64,000 nucleotides of DNA from assembly GCA_905182995.1 (NCBI GenBank), contig CAJJDP010000133.1:255347-319346 (forward strand). Direction: 5' to 3'. The position numbers were made by a program, and so were the translations under genes. The DNA comes from Paramecium octaurelia. Lineage: Eukaryota; Ciliophora; Oligohymenophorea; Peniculida; Parameciidae. Positions within the stretch are counted from its first letter, which is position 1. Every line of letters starts with the position of its first letter. The notes under the pieces were generated by a model. The model did not search any database and was not told where the DNA came from. It was given only the letters and a program-made list of their open reading frames with translations. Shown piece after piece: positions 1 to 12,000 of the stretch.

Positions 1-1549
1 ATGCTAATTTCTTAGCACTATAATAACTGCTCACTCCAGCTTTTTCTTTCAATTCTCTAACGAATCTTTCATTTTTCTATTATTCTAACATCATCTCATA
101 TCTTTTTTATTCTTACTTATTAATTTATTCAAGTGCTTGTTTTCTTTTTTATTTTTATTATTCTTCCTTATATCTTTGATTACCCAGCCTCAGATGTTCT
201 AATTTACTTGAGATTTTAAGACTTAATTTTTCCAATTGTTCTTACCTTTTTTATTCTGCTGCCATTCTATTCTATTACATTTTTCTAATGAAATCTAAGG
301 CTTTTAATTAAGAATCCTTGTCTTTATCTATTAACATTCTCTCTCTCAGACCGTTTCGTGCCTTAACCTTTTTTCGTTTTCTCACATAGACTTCTAGTTT
401 CTTTTTTGGATAAGTGGAAGTTCTTTATTTATTGTGAATTGAAGATCTCTATTCTTTCTATGGTAATGATTATGTTATTTATTGCTATTCTTCAAGTTTT
501 TCACAATCCTTCCTCATTTAATCTAACTCTTATTATTTCTTTCTCCTTTACAGTGTATTTGGAGTCATCGCGCCAATATGTTTTTAAGGATTCATAGTAT
601 TGAAGAAATCAAATAACTCCTTGTTAATAGCACTTTTTGTTCTAGGCTTCTTTTCTTTTTAATACCTATGTGCACTCTTACACTCTCTCATTTTTACTTG
701 CAATTTCTCACTTTCAATTTCAAAGGTTAAATTAAATTGTTTACCTTTTTTGTTTTAGGTTCTTAAAGGAAAAATCATACTCTTAAAAAATTTGTCCCTT
801 AATTATTACTTGTGTAGTTTTTCTTATTATTCTTATTCTTCTTTTTTCTATAATTCTTCTTTTTGCTATTATTCCTCTATTTATTTCTAATTTGCTTCTA
901 ATTCTGCCTTCTCCTAATTATTTTGATCAGTCTCCTACTTCTATTAGCTGATATCATTGTTTGATTAAGATGGATTGTTTTATTCTTAATTTTCTTGTAC
1001 TTCCACTTTGGTTGTTCTTCTTTTCGTAGTTTTCTTTTTTTGATTGCCTCTTTAACCCTAATTTTCAAGATTACCTTCCTTTTATTGTTTTTACTCTTTA
1101 TTTTATCCTTACTCTTGTTAATTTGACCTATTTGATTAATTACCTTCTTTTTCCTGTTTAACTTCCTTATTATTGGATAATTGAGCATCCTAGCTATTTT
1201 CAATTGTTTGATCATTAATGGAATTTTGCTTATTTCCCTAGTCTTCCTATTATTATTCTGTCTGCTCCTTTTTTCCCTACTATTCCTTTTCATTTTGAGC
1301 ATCCAATGTTTCACCTTGTAAATCAGTGTCTAATGTAGTTTTCTCCTTATTCAACTCTTGCTACTGGTTATTTGTATTTTCAGAGGTATTATTAGTTTAT
1401 TCATTTTAATTTTCATTTCCATTTTATTACTCTTAGGTTGCTTGAGCTTTCTTGTCATCCTCATCTTGTTATTCTTATCGTTCCTATTGCAAAACGGTTT
1501 CTTGATTATTTTAATTTTATATAGGATCATCATTTTCATTTTATTGCAT
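1..1549 (-). CDS. Q/N/E/K-rich coiled-coil protein, 3' end outside window
   Basis: Start ATG at 1549-1547; the frame stays free of TGA to the left edge (516 codons, stop not in window). It is open only in the ciliate code, with dozens of in-frame TAA/TAG read as Gln. The first ~230 residues are a low-complexity Q/N/E/K tract. Residues ~230-300 are charged helix. The remainder is basic and helical, rich in K, R, E and Q, consistent with a long coiled coil in its C-terminal half. I see no signal peptide, membrane segment or catalytic motif. The start follows a very AT-rich stretch, and the DHHC gene upstream on the same strand ends at 1733. I do not recognise the family; a cytoskeletal or basal-body protein would fit the composition, but that is a guess. 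Confidence 0.75.
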
Positions 1550-1732
1550 AATTTATAATAAATAATATTAGAAAACAATAACATTCACATATTGATTTCA
1601 ATTTAATCAGTTTTTTATGAATGTTTTGAATCAAATTGAATGATGGAACCTTCATTCACATTATTCATTAACTAATTTTCAATTATCTATTAAAAGTCTT
1701 TAACATTAAACAAAGATCTAATTAGTTTATGT

Positions 1733-2760
1733 TCATTTAATTGTATGGCCGAAGTGTTGCCTCTTGAAATTCAATAATACTCTATACCTTTAAGTATTTG
1801 GACAAGTCCTCCTATGTCCTGAATTGCATTAAGAATCTAGTTATCTGGCACTACTTTTCTAACTAGGCAAGGGCAATGGCTCTTTCGCATGAAAACTATC
1901 TCCTTCCTCCACATCTTCCTCCCCTTACTCCCAGTCATTTCCCTTTTTGGGGACAACTGGTTTTGGAACAGCTGTCTGGACATTCAATTGAGTTTATTGT
2001 AAATAGTTTCTGGACATGATATTTGTTTATAGATTCGTTTGATTAGATGTACCTTCTTGCAACTTGTCAGCGGATGATTTCAACTCCTTTTGCCTTCTGC
2101 TTAATACATAATCATAGGTAGTCATGTTATTGAATCTAAAATAGATGTGCATAACTATTAGAAATGTGACGGGAATCATTAATATAATAGTGACTCCCAT
2201 GTACACATAGCTGAGTATCTTATTCAAAAGTATTGAAATGATTATTACAGTAATTAAATAGAGTTCCAAAAGTACTATTAATATGCAAAAGTATTTATAA
2301 TTTCTTAATCCTATACAATTATTTAACCATACACAATGATGATCGAAGAGTTCTGTGCATCTATTGCATTGTTTGCAATGCTTCGATGAGGCATGAACAT
2401 AAGCATGACAAGCCTTACAATAGCAATTCAATGTAGATTCATATTTGATTCTATCATAATAATTATTTTTCATTACTTCTTCTCCTTAAGTTTGTATTAA
2501 GTATATATCTCTGGATCTGTAGGATCTATTTTTGTTGTAATAAACCAAAATATTAGGATGAAAAATGAAAAAATCGTAACCAAAATCCAAAGTTGATTCT
2601 TATAAATTTGAATTTATATTTTTACATAATCTAAGGTTTGAAATAAGATTATTATGTAATGTCCAATGTATAGAATTGCCACTCCAATTTAATAATAATT
2701 TATTCCTGTTTTGCACTGGAATCCATGTCTATTCACTATACTTTAATTACTTTAATTCAT
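1733..2760 (-). CDS. DHHC-type palmitoyltransferase
   Basis: Integral-membrane protein S-acyltransferase that attaches palmitate to cysteines of target proteins, probably at Golgi or plasma membrane. Start ATG 2760-2758, one 26-nt GT-AG intron (2451-2476), TGA at 1735-1733, 333 aa. Skipping the intron joins the two frames exactly at Lys95. Two N-terminal membrane segments (~25-42, ~57-80) and a Asp-Pro motif just after the second precede the cysteine-rich domain (Cys-X2-Cys, His, Cys-X2-Cys-X2-Cys). The catalytic Asp-His-His-Cys is at ~131-134. Two more membrane segments follow (~150-200), giving the usual 4-TM topology. The C-terminal ~100 residues are hydrophilic. The TTxY-like motif of the family is visible just after TM4 (Thr-Thr-Tyr). 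All key residues are present; function is inferred from the family. Confidence 0.93.
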
Positions 2761-2971
2761 AATTAATAATATATATCATAATCAGATAAAATAATTATTG
2801 GCTCATTCAATAGGGTTTTATTTGAAATTTAAAACTTTTAAAAGAATATTGTTATCAACTTGACTCAAATCATTATATTGAGTATTACTATCACTTTACT
2901 CAATTTATTCTATTAATACTAGTGTTTGAACTAGTCTAAAATTATAAGTATCTACTATAGCATTCTGAATT

Positions 2972-3268
2972 TCAGTTTATATTATGATTTACAATTATTC
3001 CTACAATCATTTCAAAATAATCACAACTTTATGTTTTTCTATTCCTATATAAATGATTAATTAAAGTGATATATCTATTCATCAACTCTTCATTCCACAT
3101 TGTTTCTTCCTTAAAGCAACTTAGTTACGGTCATTCTTTAACATTTCTTTGTAAGTAAAATTTGATTGAATTTAATATAAACTTCAATTCTTCAACTTTA
3201 ATGAGTTGACTCTTTTTCGCTTATTCAAATAACTTCTTAATTACTACCTAAACCAAATTACAGGCCAT
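2972..3268 (-). CDS. Small hypothetical protein, 87 aa, one candidate 3n intron
   Basis: ATG at 3268-3266 opens a helical, basic frame for 45 codons to a TGA (3133-3131), then the same frame continues in equally protein-like sequence to a TGA at 2974-2972. A 33-nt GT-AG segment (3110-3142) spans the first TGA and preserves the frame, so I model it as an intron, giving 87 aa with one Cys near the start and one near the end. It lies 5' of the DHHC gene on the same strand. Thirty-three nt is at the long end of the intron sizes seen elsewhere in this window. I do not recognise the protein. A decayed gene or chance open frame is the alternative. Confidence 0.42.
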
Positions 3269-3615
3269 GTGTTCAAGATTTCAAACTAGGTGGATTTAAG
3301 AGTACATATATTTTATTCGAAGATGCTTTTGTTAATGTAGACAATTCCTTGCCATTAATGTATTCAAAAAATTAATTTATATTATTTAAAAGCGAACAAT
3401 CATTAGTAGTTTTAAGAATTGGAGTTGCTTTATGGATTGATATACATATGGCAAAGGACTAAATATGGGATTTATTGACCTCCTCAATGTCGAGATTTCA
3501 ATGTGCTTGATACTTGTTGTGTGTTTTGAAAATGGATGAACATTTATATAGATTAATAAATTTATGTAAAATAACAATATAATTAAATTTGAATTTCAAA
3601 AATAAAGTAACTAAT
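3269..3615. other. Intergenic, with an unsupported 50-codon plus-strand frame
   Basis: Upstream region of the RCC1-kinase gene. All three plus frames happen to lack TGA for much of it. The most protein-like frame has an ATG at 3358 and stops at 3510 (50 aa), but it has no other support, so I do not call a gene. The last ~60 bp before the ATG at 3616 are strongly AT-rich. Confidence 0.4.
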
Positions 3616-6149
3616 ATGAGATTAAATGACTTGACAGAATCTAGGAAGATGTTGAAACAATTTAAGGATAAGGATGTCAGACCGCCAAGATCATACAGTG
3701 ATTTTTCGAAATCCCCAAGATAATTGTAGTTAGATACAACTCAATTGTATTCGTGGGGTAAGATCGTTATTTAATGTAGGTTTAAATACTTGTGGTTAAC
3801 AATTAAAGAATAATAAAAACATAACTCCACACTATTAAGGAGTGACATTGTGTTCTGCAGGAGAAAATCATACTATCATCGTGAATAATAAGAATGAAGT
3901 TATAGGATTTGGTGACAACTAATTTGGGTAATTGGGATATGAATCAAATACTCAACCGAAACTGAGTCCCATATTCAAAGATCAAAGGATAACTAGTGTA
4001 GTTTGTGGAGCTGAACATACATTTATGTTGACAGCTAAAGGCGAAGTGTATTCTTGGGGTTTAAATTTGAAAGGCCAATTAGGTTTGGGTTGTTTCGATA
4101 ACATAAGTCAGCCCACTCTTGTATATGGGTTATTGCCATTTGGTAATAGTAATGCGAAGGCAAGAGAACAATAATAGGGTCATAAACGGATGAAGAGTGC
4201 TAATGAAGGAGATTAGTCTACATCTCCGGGATTGAAGGAGAGATCCTCATCAATCGACAATATAATGGAGTAGCTTGTCATGATGAAAGAGAAGATCAAA
4301 TAAAAGAATACGAATGATAGTTAATGTTAGATTTTATTATAAAATGACGAAGCAGTGTAATAAGTCGCATGCGGTGCATTGCATACTTTAATATTGACTA
4401 ACAAGAATAGAATTTTCTCTTGTGGTTTTGGTGAATCATATGCATTGGGACACTAAGAGAATTAAACAATAAGTGAGTTTAAATTAATTTAAAATTTATC
4501 TCATTTTAAAGTGGAGAAAATTAGTTGTGGCTTAGCACATTCAGGTTGCATCATCGAAGGTGGGAAACCTTACTTATGGGGTTTTTGCAAATCCAATAAA
4601 GAATTCTACAAATAACCAACTCAAATCAAAATTGTGGATGAATTCAACAATTAGTAATGTGTATTGGACATGAAGATGGGGGAAATGTATACCTTGTTTT
4701 TAACGAGCAAAGGCGAAGTATACTCTATGGGAGATAATATTCAAGGCTAATTAGGCAATGATCTAAACTGTTCTGATGTACCCATTAAAATTTTGGGTTT
4801 GCCATTGATATCACAAATAGCAGCAGGCAGAAATCACAGTCTGGCTTTGTCTGCAGATTATAAATAAATATATGGATGGGGTTCCAATATCTACGGATAA
4901 TTAACAGGATAGCCAAGTGTAAATGGAAAGGGAATCCTCCTACCTAAATTGTTATTCACAGTGCCTGAAACTCAGAGAATTGTATGTGGTAATTTCCATT
5001 CCATTTTGTTATCGCCCTCATATCTCGAGATTATATTGGATGAAAATGACAATTCCAATAAGGAGTAGGATAAATTGAATGAGGAGGTTGAAAAATATAG
5101 GAATGAATAAGAAATACTAAAATAATAAAACATTTAATTACAATTAAAATATGACAGAATGAAAAACGAATTATTATCGAAAAAGAAAGTGAAAGATCAG
5201 AAAGTGTAAACAACAGAATCCTATATTTAAAGGTAAATAAAAAAACAACAATCTAAATTTGATATTTCTGCTTTAGAGATCTCCCCAGAGAGACCAATCA
5301 AACATAGAATATTTTAATCTAGTTTGGATATAGATTTCAATGATATTATGTTAGAGAAACAAATCAGTGAGGGAGGTTATGGAGTAATTTATAAAGCAAA
5401 ATGGAGGGAAACTACAGTGGCTGTTAAGATGTTTAAGATAGATGGAATGAATGAAAATCATATCAGAGATTTTCTATCTGAATGTCACGCCATGGAGGCA
5501 CTTAGACATCCAAATATAGTAATGTTTCTGGGTGCTTGTACTAAACCACCTAATCTAGCCATAGTATTGGAATATTGTTAACGAGGATCTTTATGGCAGG
5601 TGATTTAAAATCATGATATTCATTTGACTTGGGAAGATCGCAGAAAGATGGCATTGGATGCTGCAAAGGGAGTGTTGTATTTACATTCATTCAACCCTCC
5701 CATTCTCCATAGAGATTTAAAAAGTTTAAATCTGTTGTTGGATGAAGCATTTAGAACCAAACTGGCAGATTTTGGTTGGACTAGAACTCTATCTAATTAT
5801 ATGACTAGCAAGATTGGAACCTATCAGTGGATGGCACCTGAAGTAATAGCTGGATAAGTGTATACAGAGAAAGCAGATGTGTTCAGTTTCGGTATCATTT
5901 TATGGGAAATTGCTGCCAGAGAACCTCCTTATAGAAGTACATAACACAATATATGAATTAGATATCACTGGATTATAAGTGTCTTTGGATGTTTTGAATA
6001 ACGACTTTAGACCAACTATTCCGAAGAAGACTCCCGAAGTCTTTACGCGATTGACTAAGAGATGTTGGGACAGAGACCCAGAGAAGAGACCTTCTTTTAA
6101 GGAAATCATAAAGGAACTAGAAATGATGAAATTCCCATAAGGAGTGTGA
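3616..6149 (+). CDS. RCC1-repeat / TKL-type protein kinase fusion
   Basis: 828 aa, ATG 3616, TGA 6147-6149, two introns: 22 nt (3758-3779, inside the first RCC1 blade, restoring Trp-Gly) and 25 nt (5937-5961, in the kinase C-lobe). Residues ~40-460 are RCC1 (regulator of chromosome condensation-type) repeats with recurrent Trp-Gly, Gly-Gln-Leu-Gly and Cys-Gly-x-x-His signatures. A charged coiled-coil linker (~460-555) follows. Residues ~567-820 are a kinase domain with glycine-rich loop (Gly-Gly-Tyr-Gly-Val), Val-Ala-Val-Lys lysine, His-Arg-Asp-Leu-Lys-Ser-x-Asn catalytic loop, Asp-Phe-Gly and a Gly-Thr-x-x-Trp-Met-Ala-Pro-Glu activation segment. That combination is typical of tyrosine-kinase-like (Raf/MLK-type) Ser/Thr kinases, and all catalytic residues are present, so it should be active. 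The RCC1 propeller probably senses or docks a partner; that part is inference. No membrane segment. Confidence 0.95.
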
Positions 6150-6239
6150 TAATTAATATTATATGATTTATTTCTATAAAATTAATCTAAATCTAAACAA
6201 CATCTCCTTTATTATTATTAATTTTATATTTTCAATTTA

Positions 6240-6607
6240 ATGGCAACAGGTTTGAATTTATGCTATTAAAAGGTGGTCAAATTTTGAGATATAATGGTGG
6301 CACATGTTATGCCATGTGTTAGGATGTCTTCTCATGGTACAACCCATCAATCCAAATTTGTTGGAAGGGATGCGATTATTCTACTGGGAGAGTGAATGAT
6401 CCAGTATTGAGAAAGGAAGCAGAAGACATGTGCAAAAGATATACAGCAGAAGCCATGTGGACCAAAAAGGGAGAATTGGGTATCTAAACAATACAATTAT
6501 TTTAAGACAACATTGAAGATTTAAGAATACATGCTGACATGTTCCCAGAAAACCCAAGGAATATTTATAGAGCATGCTTGGCAGGTGTTCGTAGATAAAA
6601 ATATTGA
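6240..6607 (+). CDS. Hypothetical protein, 114 aa, cysteine-rich N-terminal half
   Basis: Model: ATG 6240, 23-nt intron (6250-6272), TGA 6605-6607. The intron removes the TGA that would otherwise stop the first frame after a dozen codons and joins Met-Ala-Thr-Gly to the long frame. An alternative start inside the intron (ATG 6260) would give almost the same protein without splicing. Five Cys lie in the first ~55 residues (Cys-Tyr-Ala-Met-Cys, Cys-Trp-Lys-Gly-Cys, Asp-Met-Cys); Trp and Asp residues and a C-terminal helical region follow. No signal peptide or membrane span. It sits 90 bp after the kinase gene and 49 bp before the DZIP1-like gene, all on the plus strand. I do not recognise the family. 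Confidence 0.75.
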
Positions 6608-6656
6608 AATATTAAAATATATAAATAAACATATATAAAAACAGTATTACTTATAT

Positions 6657-8743
6657 ATGTTCATACCTAATACACTCAGAAACACCAAAATCAATCTCCA
6701 AACCTTGAATAACTTGGATTTCGAATTGATGCAAAGGAATAGTGATTTGGAGACCTTGCAATCCTTCATTATTCCCTTACAATAGTAATTTCATCGACAT
6801 ATTTAGAGGTTTTACAACTGAGCGTGAATTTAAGGATTCCGTCAATACCATCAAGTATTTGAAATTGGTTTATCTGATGCAAATGATGTTGCTATATTTT
6901 GAATACACTAAACAATATCAAGAAACAACCATCGATCAGATCTTCAAAGAAGAATTCAGACTAGATACTGAAATCAGCGATAAAGAGCACATCCTAGCCA
7001 AATCCAAAAAGAATATCACCAAATTAAAACTCTAACTTTCCTCTGCCAATAAAGAATTGAAAAAAATCAAATTGGAAGCTTCCAAAAAGGAAACCGTATA
7101 TGCATGTCTATATTGCACTGGCAAAGCATTCATTTCCATTCCTCTCCTTGAAGCACATTATTAAAGACATCACATAGATAAATTTGAAAAACCAAAATAA
7201 AATTTCTAGGAAACTCTACTTACAGTTCAAACCCTCTTATTGCAATAATAAATTAATTCCATGATCAACAATCAGAACTAACAGGACTTCATGTTGCAAA
7301 CCATGTAATAGGCCTAATTTATGCAACAACAAGCTGAAGATTCTGATTCTTCCTAGGATGAGGATCTTGAAGACGAAAAAATGGATGATTATCAAATGAG
7401 ACAACTAAAGTATGAATTTGAATAGAAGAATCTTGTACTTCAACAATAAATGGAAGCGCTGCAAAATTATATAGCAGTTCATAGACCTTAAGAAATTCTA
7501 GATAAAATTGAGTAAATCGAATACAGAATTGACAATCTCAAGATTCCTGAACCTGTTAAGGTGGAAGAGAGATTACCTACTCCTCCCCCTGAAAATTATA
7601 GTTATAATGCAGGACCTCTAGAGGATGAAATCAGTGAAATTGCTGATGATATTTATGATGCTAAGGATGTGCAATAAGATATTAAAGAAGATGTTACCAA
7701 TGATTCTAAGAGTGATGATGATTAAAAGGAACCCTCAGTTATTATTGATAACCAATAGGAAGCAGCTTTTCTGCAAGAGGAAAAAGAATTTCATCATATG
7801 GTCAAATCAGTGAGGTAAAAGAAATCTTAAATTACAAAAGAATTGATGGATCATTTCAGAAATATACAATTGGATAATGAATTGGAGAGGAAACTTAAGG
7901 AAGTATTGAATGTGAATATGAATGAAATCCAATTTAAAAGTGAAGTAAATTTTATTGAATTAACTAATCTAGAAAGAATTAGAGGAATATTTAACCTAAT
8001 TAAATGGAACTATTTTGTTATCAGATAAGAAATAAACAGAAATGAGAGTAGCTGATCCAGAATTAGAAGAAATCAAAAAGCATGATGGACCCAACGTTAT
8101 TCAGATGGATTCTGACAATGAAAATGATGGAGATGATACATCCAAGATATAATAACAGAAGGACTTTAAAGGCAGGTTGGTTAAAAAATAAGGAAAAACA
8201 GTTATTGAGTAATCAAGAAACGTTCGTTTTTAATAGCCAGAAACTCCACCATCAAGTTAATCAAACAATTCTGAGGAAGAATTTGATATTAACCAAAAAG
8301 TTAAAGAAAATGTAAAGGACTTAAAACAACATGGAAAATCATAGAAATAAGAACCATAACAATTAATGAAAATATAATCAGAAAATAAGATAAGAAACTC
8401 TTAGGATAAAGAATAATATCCATAAATATTGCCACTTGAAAAAAAGTCATCCACATAATCTTAAAAGCATTAATAATAACAATAGTAATAATAATAACAA
8501 TAACACCAATAATAATACTAATAACTGTCAAGTAAAAGAAAAAGTAGTTTTGAAGATTCGGAGGAATTTTAAACAGAAAATATACAAACTATCTTCTAAA
8601 CAAAAAAACCAGCTTAAATATCTCAATTTGGTAAGTCTTAAGAATCTGAGATACCACTTCATTAAAATGTTATTAGATCTTAACAATAAAAAAGTTCAAT
8701 AATAAAAAAATAGTTATATAATGACAGTGAAGATGAATTTTGA
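6657..8743 (+). CDS. DZIP1/Iguana-like zinc-finger protein
   Basis: 678 aa, ATG 6657, introns 6785-6806 (22 nt) and 7945-7972 (28 nt), TGA 8741-8743. Residues ~14-80 resemble the DZIP1 N-terminal domain (a Leu-Asp-Phe-Glu / Leu-Glu-Thr-Leu-Gln pattern, then a long Leu-rich helix). A coiled coil (~85-135) precedes a single C2H2 finger, Cys143-X2-Cys146-X13-His160-X3-His164, as in DZIP1. More coiled coil follows. The C-terminal third is acidic, Ser/Gln-rich and contains an 11-Gln run. In animals DZIP1 proteins act at the ciliary base and are needed for ciliogenesis and Hedgehog signalling; a basal-body/transition-zone role is plausible here. The domain order and finger spacing are what I rely on. 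The disordered tail is not diagnostic. Confidence 0.82.
8471..8503 (+). repeat. Polyglutamine tract written mostly with TAA/TAG
   Basis: Eleven consecutive Gln codons inside the DZIP1-like gene: 8 TAA, 1 TAG, 2 CAA. More Gln, His and Tyr codons follow to ~8530. In the standard code this would be a wall of stops. Confidence 0.85.
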
Positions 8744-9083
8744 GATTGCCTTAATTATATTATAAATTGATTAAATAAATTTATTATTATTTTTAAAGAT
8801 TCTCATTACTTACTCTTTGAAAGATAAAATGTTTTATTTTTGTCCAAAAATCAATCTATTTTCAAATTTTACTAAGTTCTTTTTAAACTACATGTTCTTA
8901 AATACATTTTTATGCACTCAATTCAGTAGATGAATAAATAATAAATTCAACGCATATCCCTACTCTTTAGTTAAGATTCTATAAATTCATTACAATTCAT
9001 GCTCATAAGTAAAGTTAATGATAATTTGTTCTAATTACCTGAGTTGTAGCTTCAATATTCTATATTTATTTATATCGATTATA
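8744..9083. other. Intergenic, 340 bp, no gene seen
   Basis: AT-rich spacer between two plus-strand genes. I see no protein-like frame and no RNA gene. It presumably holds the 3' UTR of the DZIP1-like gene and the promoter of the PH-CLU gene. Confidence 0.6.
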
Positions 9084-12000
9084 ATGAATAATTCAACTTC
9101 CTCATAGCAAATTGAACCGAAGAATAAGCCTCTCATACAAGATCATTCCAACATTTTCTAAATAGAAAAGAGATCGACTTCAAAGATGTTTTGGAACAAG
9201 AGGGTGATTCAATTATCAAATGGCATGCTTAGTTATTTCAAAGTTCCAAAATGTAAGTTAAAATTTGATTTATGAAAAATAGAGTTGAATGAATTAAGTA
9301 AGATGCAGCCCAAGATATCAGTGATAATAGAGAATATATTATACATAGGACCTCCAGAAAAAGCAAAAAAGTAAAATTCAATAGAAATAACATTCATGGC
9401 TAAAGATGCAATATTTCCTTCCAAAGTGAAAAATAGGAGCACAAACATTAGTGTTAACAGTAGTTATGGAAGAGACTTGATGGCTGCTCAATAGCCAATA
9501 GTAATCACAAAGAAGAAGGAAATCATAATTTGGGAAATTGCATTTTCAAAGCCAGAGATTTTAAAAGAGTTCACTCAAATAATTGATAAAGTGAAACACC
9601 CAGAAAAATATCAACAATAAGAATAATCATTGCCAAGATAGTTTCAACAATCATTGCCTTAACAGCCATCTTCATAATAATCCGAAATAATAAAGCAGAA
9701 AAGCAGTATCCAATAACCATTAGATACCAATGAGAAAGAGAATTAATAAAGGGAAGTCCAATAGATTTAGTTATAATTAGAAAAATAGAGGTCTGAATAA
9801 CAATAAAAGTAGGAAGAACTATAGATATAGTTGCAAAAAGAGAAGGAGATTCATTAGACCGAATTGAGGAGTAGAATAGAGAAGGAGTAATATTTAGAAC
9901 AAGAAAATTAAATCTTATAGAAGAAGATTGAGGAACAAACTAAATAGGAATAGTTGTTATTGAATAAGGAAGAATAAAAGAAAAATATACTAAGGAATAG
10001 AATCAAAACTGCATGGAATTATAATTATTTATAAGCAATAGAATTAGCTAATATGAAGGATCCTAAAACTATAGAGGAATGTATCACAAATAGTTTTGTG
10101 TTGCATGAATCAATTGGAAGAATGAGAGATCATGCGATGGATGTTTGTTAAACTATTATTGATGAATTATGTTTGCCTAATTAAATGAAAACTATAAAAC
10201 CTACAGATTGTTTAAATGAGGATAAGTACATAATGTATAGTCAACAAGATAATACAATTGATTTTGGAGATGATTTCTATTGTTATGATGGATTATTCAT
10301 TAAATTGTCATTCTGTCAATTGAAATCTCAGGAAATCCACACATAATAAGGGAAATAAGAGATTTAAATTTATGAAGAGTCTCAACTAAAGGCTTTGGGG
10401 AATGGTATGTATTAATTATATTTAAGATAGAATTTCGGTATTTGTCTTTATTAGCTGAATAGATTGAACTATTGATTTAGGAAGAAACCAATTACCCTTT
10501 AAGAGTTCCACTCTCTTGTATTATAGATTACAAAGGAATCAGAGCTTTTGTTTTGGCAGTTCCTCCAATTGATGATTCAACTTTAATTCATGGTCCTACT
10601 TTTGATGGTTAATTTGTAACAAACAATGCAATCCAACAATATATGAATTAAATAAGTATCAGATTAAATCTGAAATAACATAAATTTTTTGAAGATGAGA
10701 TGATTAGCAATGTGATACCAATGAGTTTATTTTAAGAAGTCCATAAAATCAATAAAGATTACATCGAATTAAGATGGATTGAAAATGAATAGAATATCAA
10801 TGAGTTCCCGCCTTAGAATCTATCCTTATATTACCTATTAAAATGTGGAGATTTGATGCCTGTTATTCTATTAGAAAATGTTTAAAACACATCCAGATTG
10901 AGACCAGAACTAGTAAGAAATTGGAACAAGCCTTTAAATTCTGATGCCTATTTGAAACAGATCAAACTCTCTGAAACAGAAGCAGATTATAATGAATTAA
11001 AGTAAGCATCTAACTTTCTACAAAATTAATTATTACATGACTTGATTAACAAATTTGAATCCCTTGAATTTTTACCGATTGATTCAAATCAATTAAGTGA
11101 TCAATTACACCAATTGGGCATCAACATTAAATACATTGGCAAAATTTGTCAGATGTGTTAACTATAACATATTAAGGATCTATGTGTATGCGATATGATC
11201 AGCAGAGTTTGCAAAAAAGTGTTGAGGAATAATGTAGCAGATCTAATGAAAAATCTTAAATATCAGTTATCTTAAAAATTACAAAGTGATCAATCTAACA
11301 TTTTGGAGTTTTCCATGATCTAAGAATTAAATACTAAAGATGTTTAAGACATCAAAATTATATTAGAATTGTCATCTAAATTGATAAACGAAAGTTGTCT
11401 GGACTTTTTGAATCTACTATTGGGTGTTGGAAAGGAATCTGACATATTTTGGATTTAAATCATCCAAAAGTAGATTTGGTATGATTATTCATATAATCTT
11501 GATGTTACTTCTAGATATTCCATGTAATACAAAGGGATGTTGCTATACTGTCTGTAATAATAGTGCGATATATCTTTCACCATTTCCCCAGCCTTAGTCA
11601 ATGGAATGTTTAAGGAATCCTTCCCTTTAAAAGAAAAACCTTAATTCAATATCTAACCGAAGGCTTATTAATTGAATACATCCAAGATAGCTAGAAAATC
11701 AAAGAGGAGAAATATAATGAATCAGGAATAGTTATTTTAATCTATCAAATGGTCTTTGGAATTATGTCTTATACGTAAAGAAGGAGATGAGGTCTTCGCT
11801 AATCTGTTATGTGAGGAGAGTTGTGAGAATGCCAATAAAGCCTTGTGTTTTACTAAGCCTGGCCATCCTAGTCAAATTAAACCCTTGTTATAAATCATAT
11901 AAACGAACATGGACAACCTAGAAACAGCCCTTTAATACTTTGAATAGATTCTCTAAATCCTAGATTCCTACTTTGGATCTTCGCATCCTTATTACTTTAT

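Noticed and set aside
898..1584. Lys/Arg-rich minus frames and a hydrophobic plus frame that look like ORFs in the standard code
   Set aside because: They are out-of-frame shadows of the Q-rich gene 1-1549 (-); the real frame has TAA/TAG as Gln throughout.
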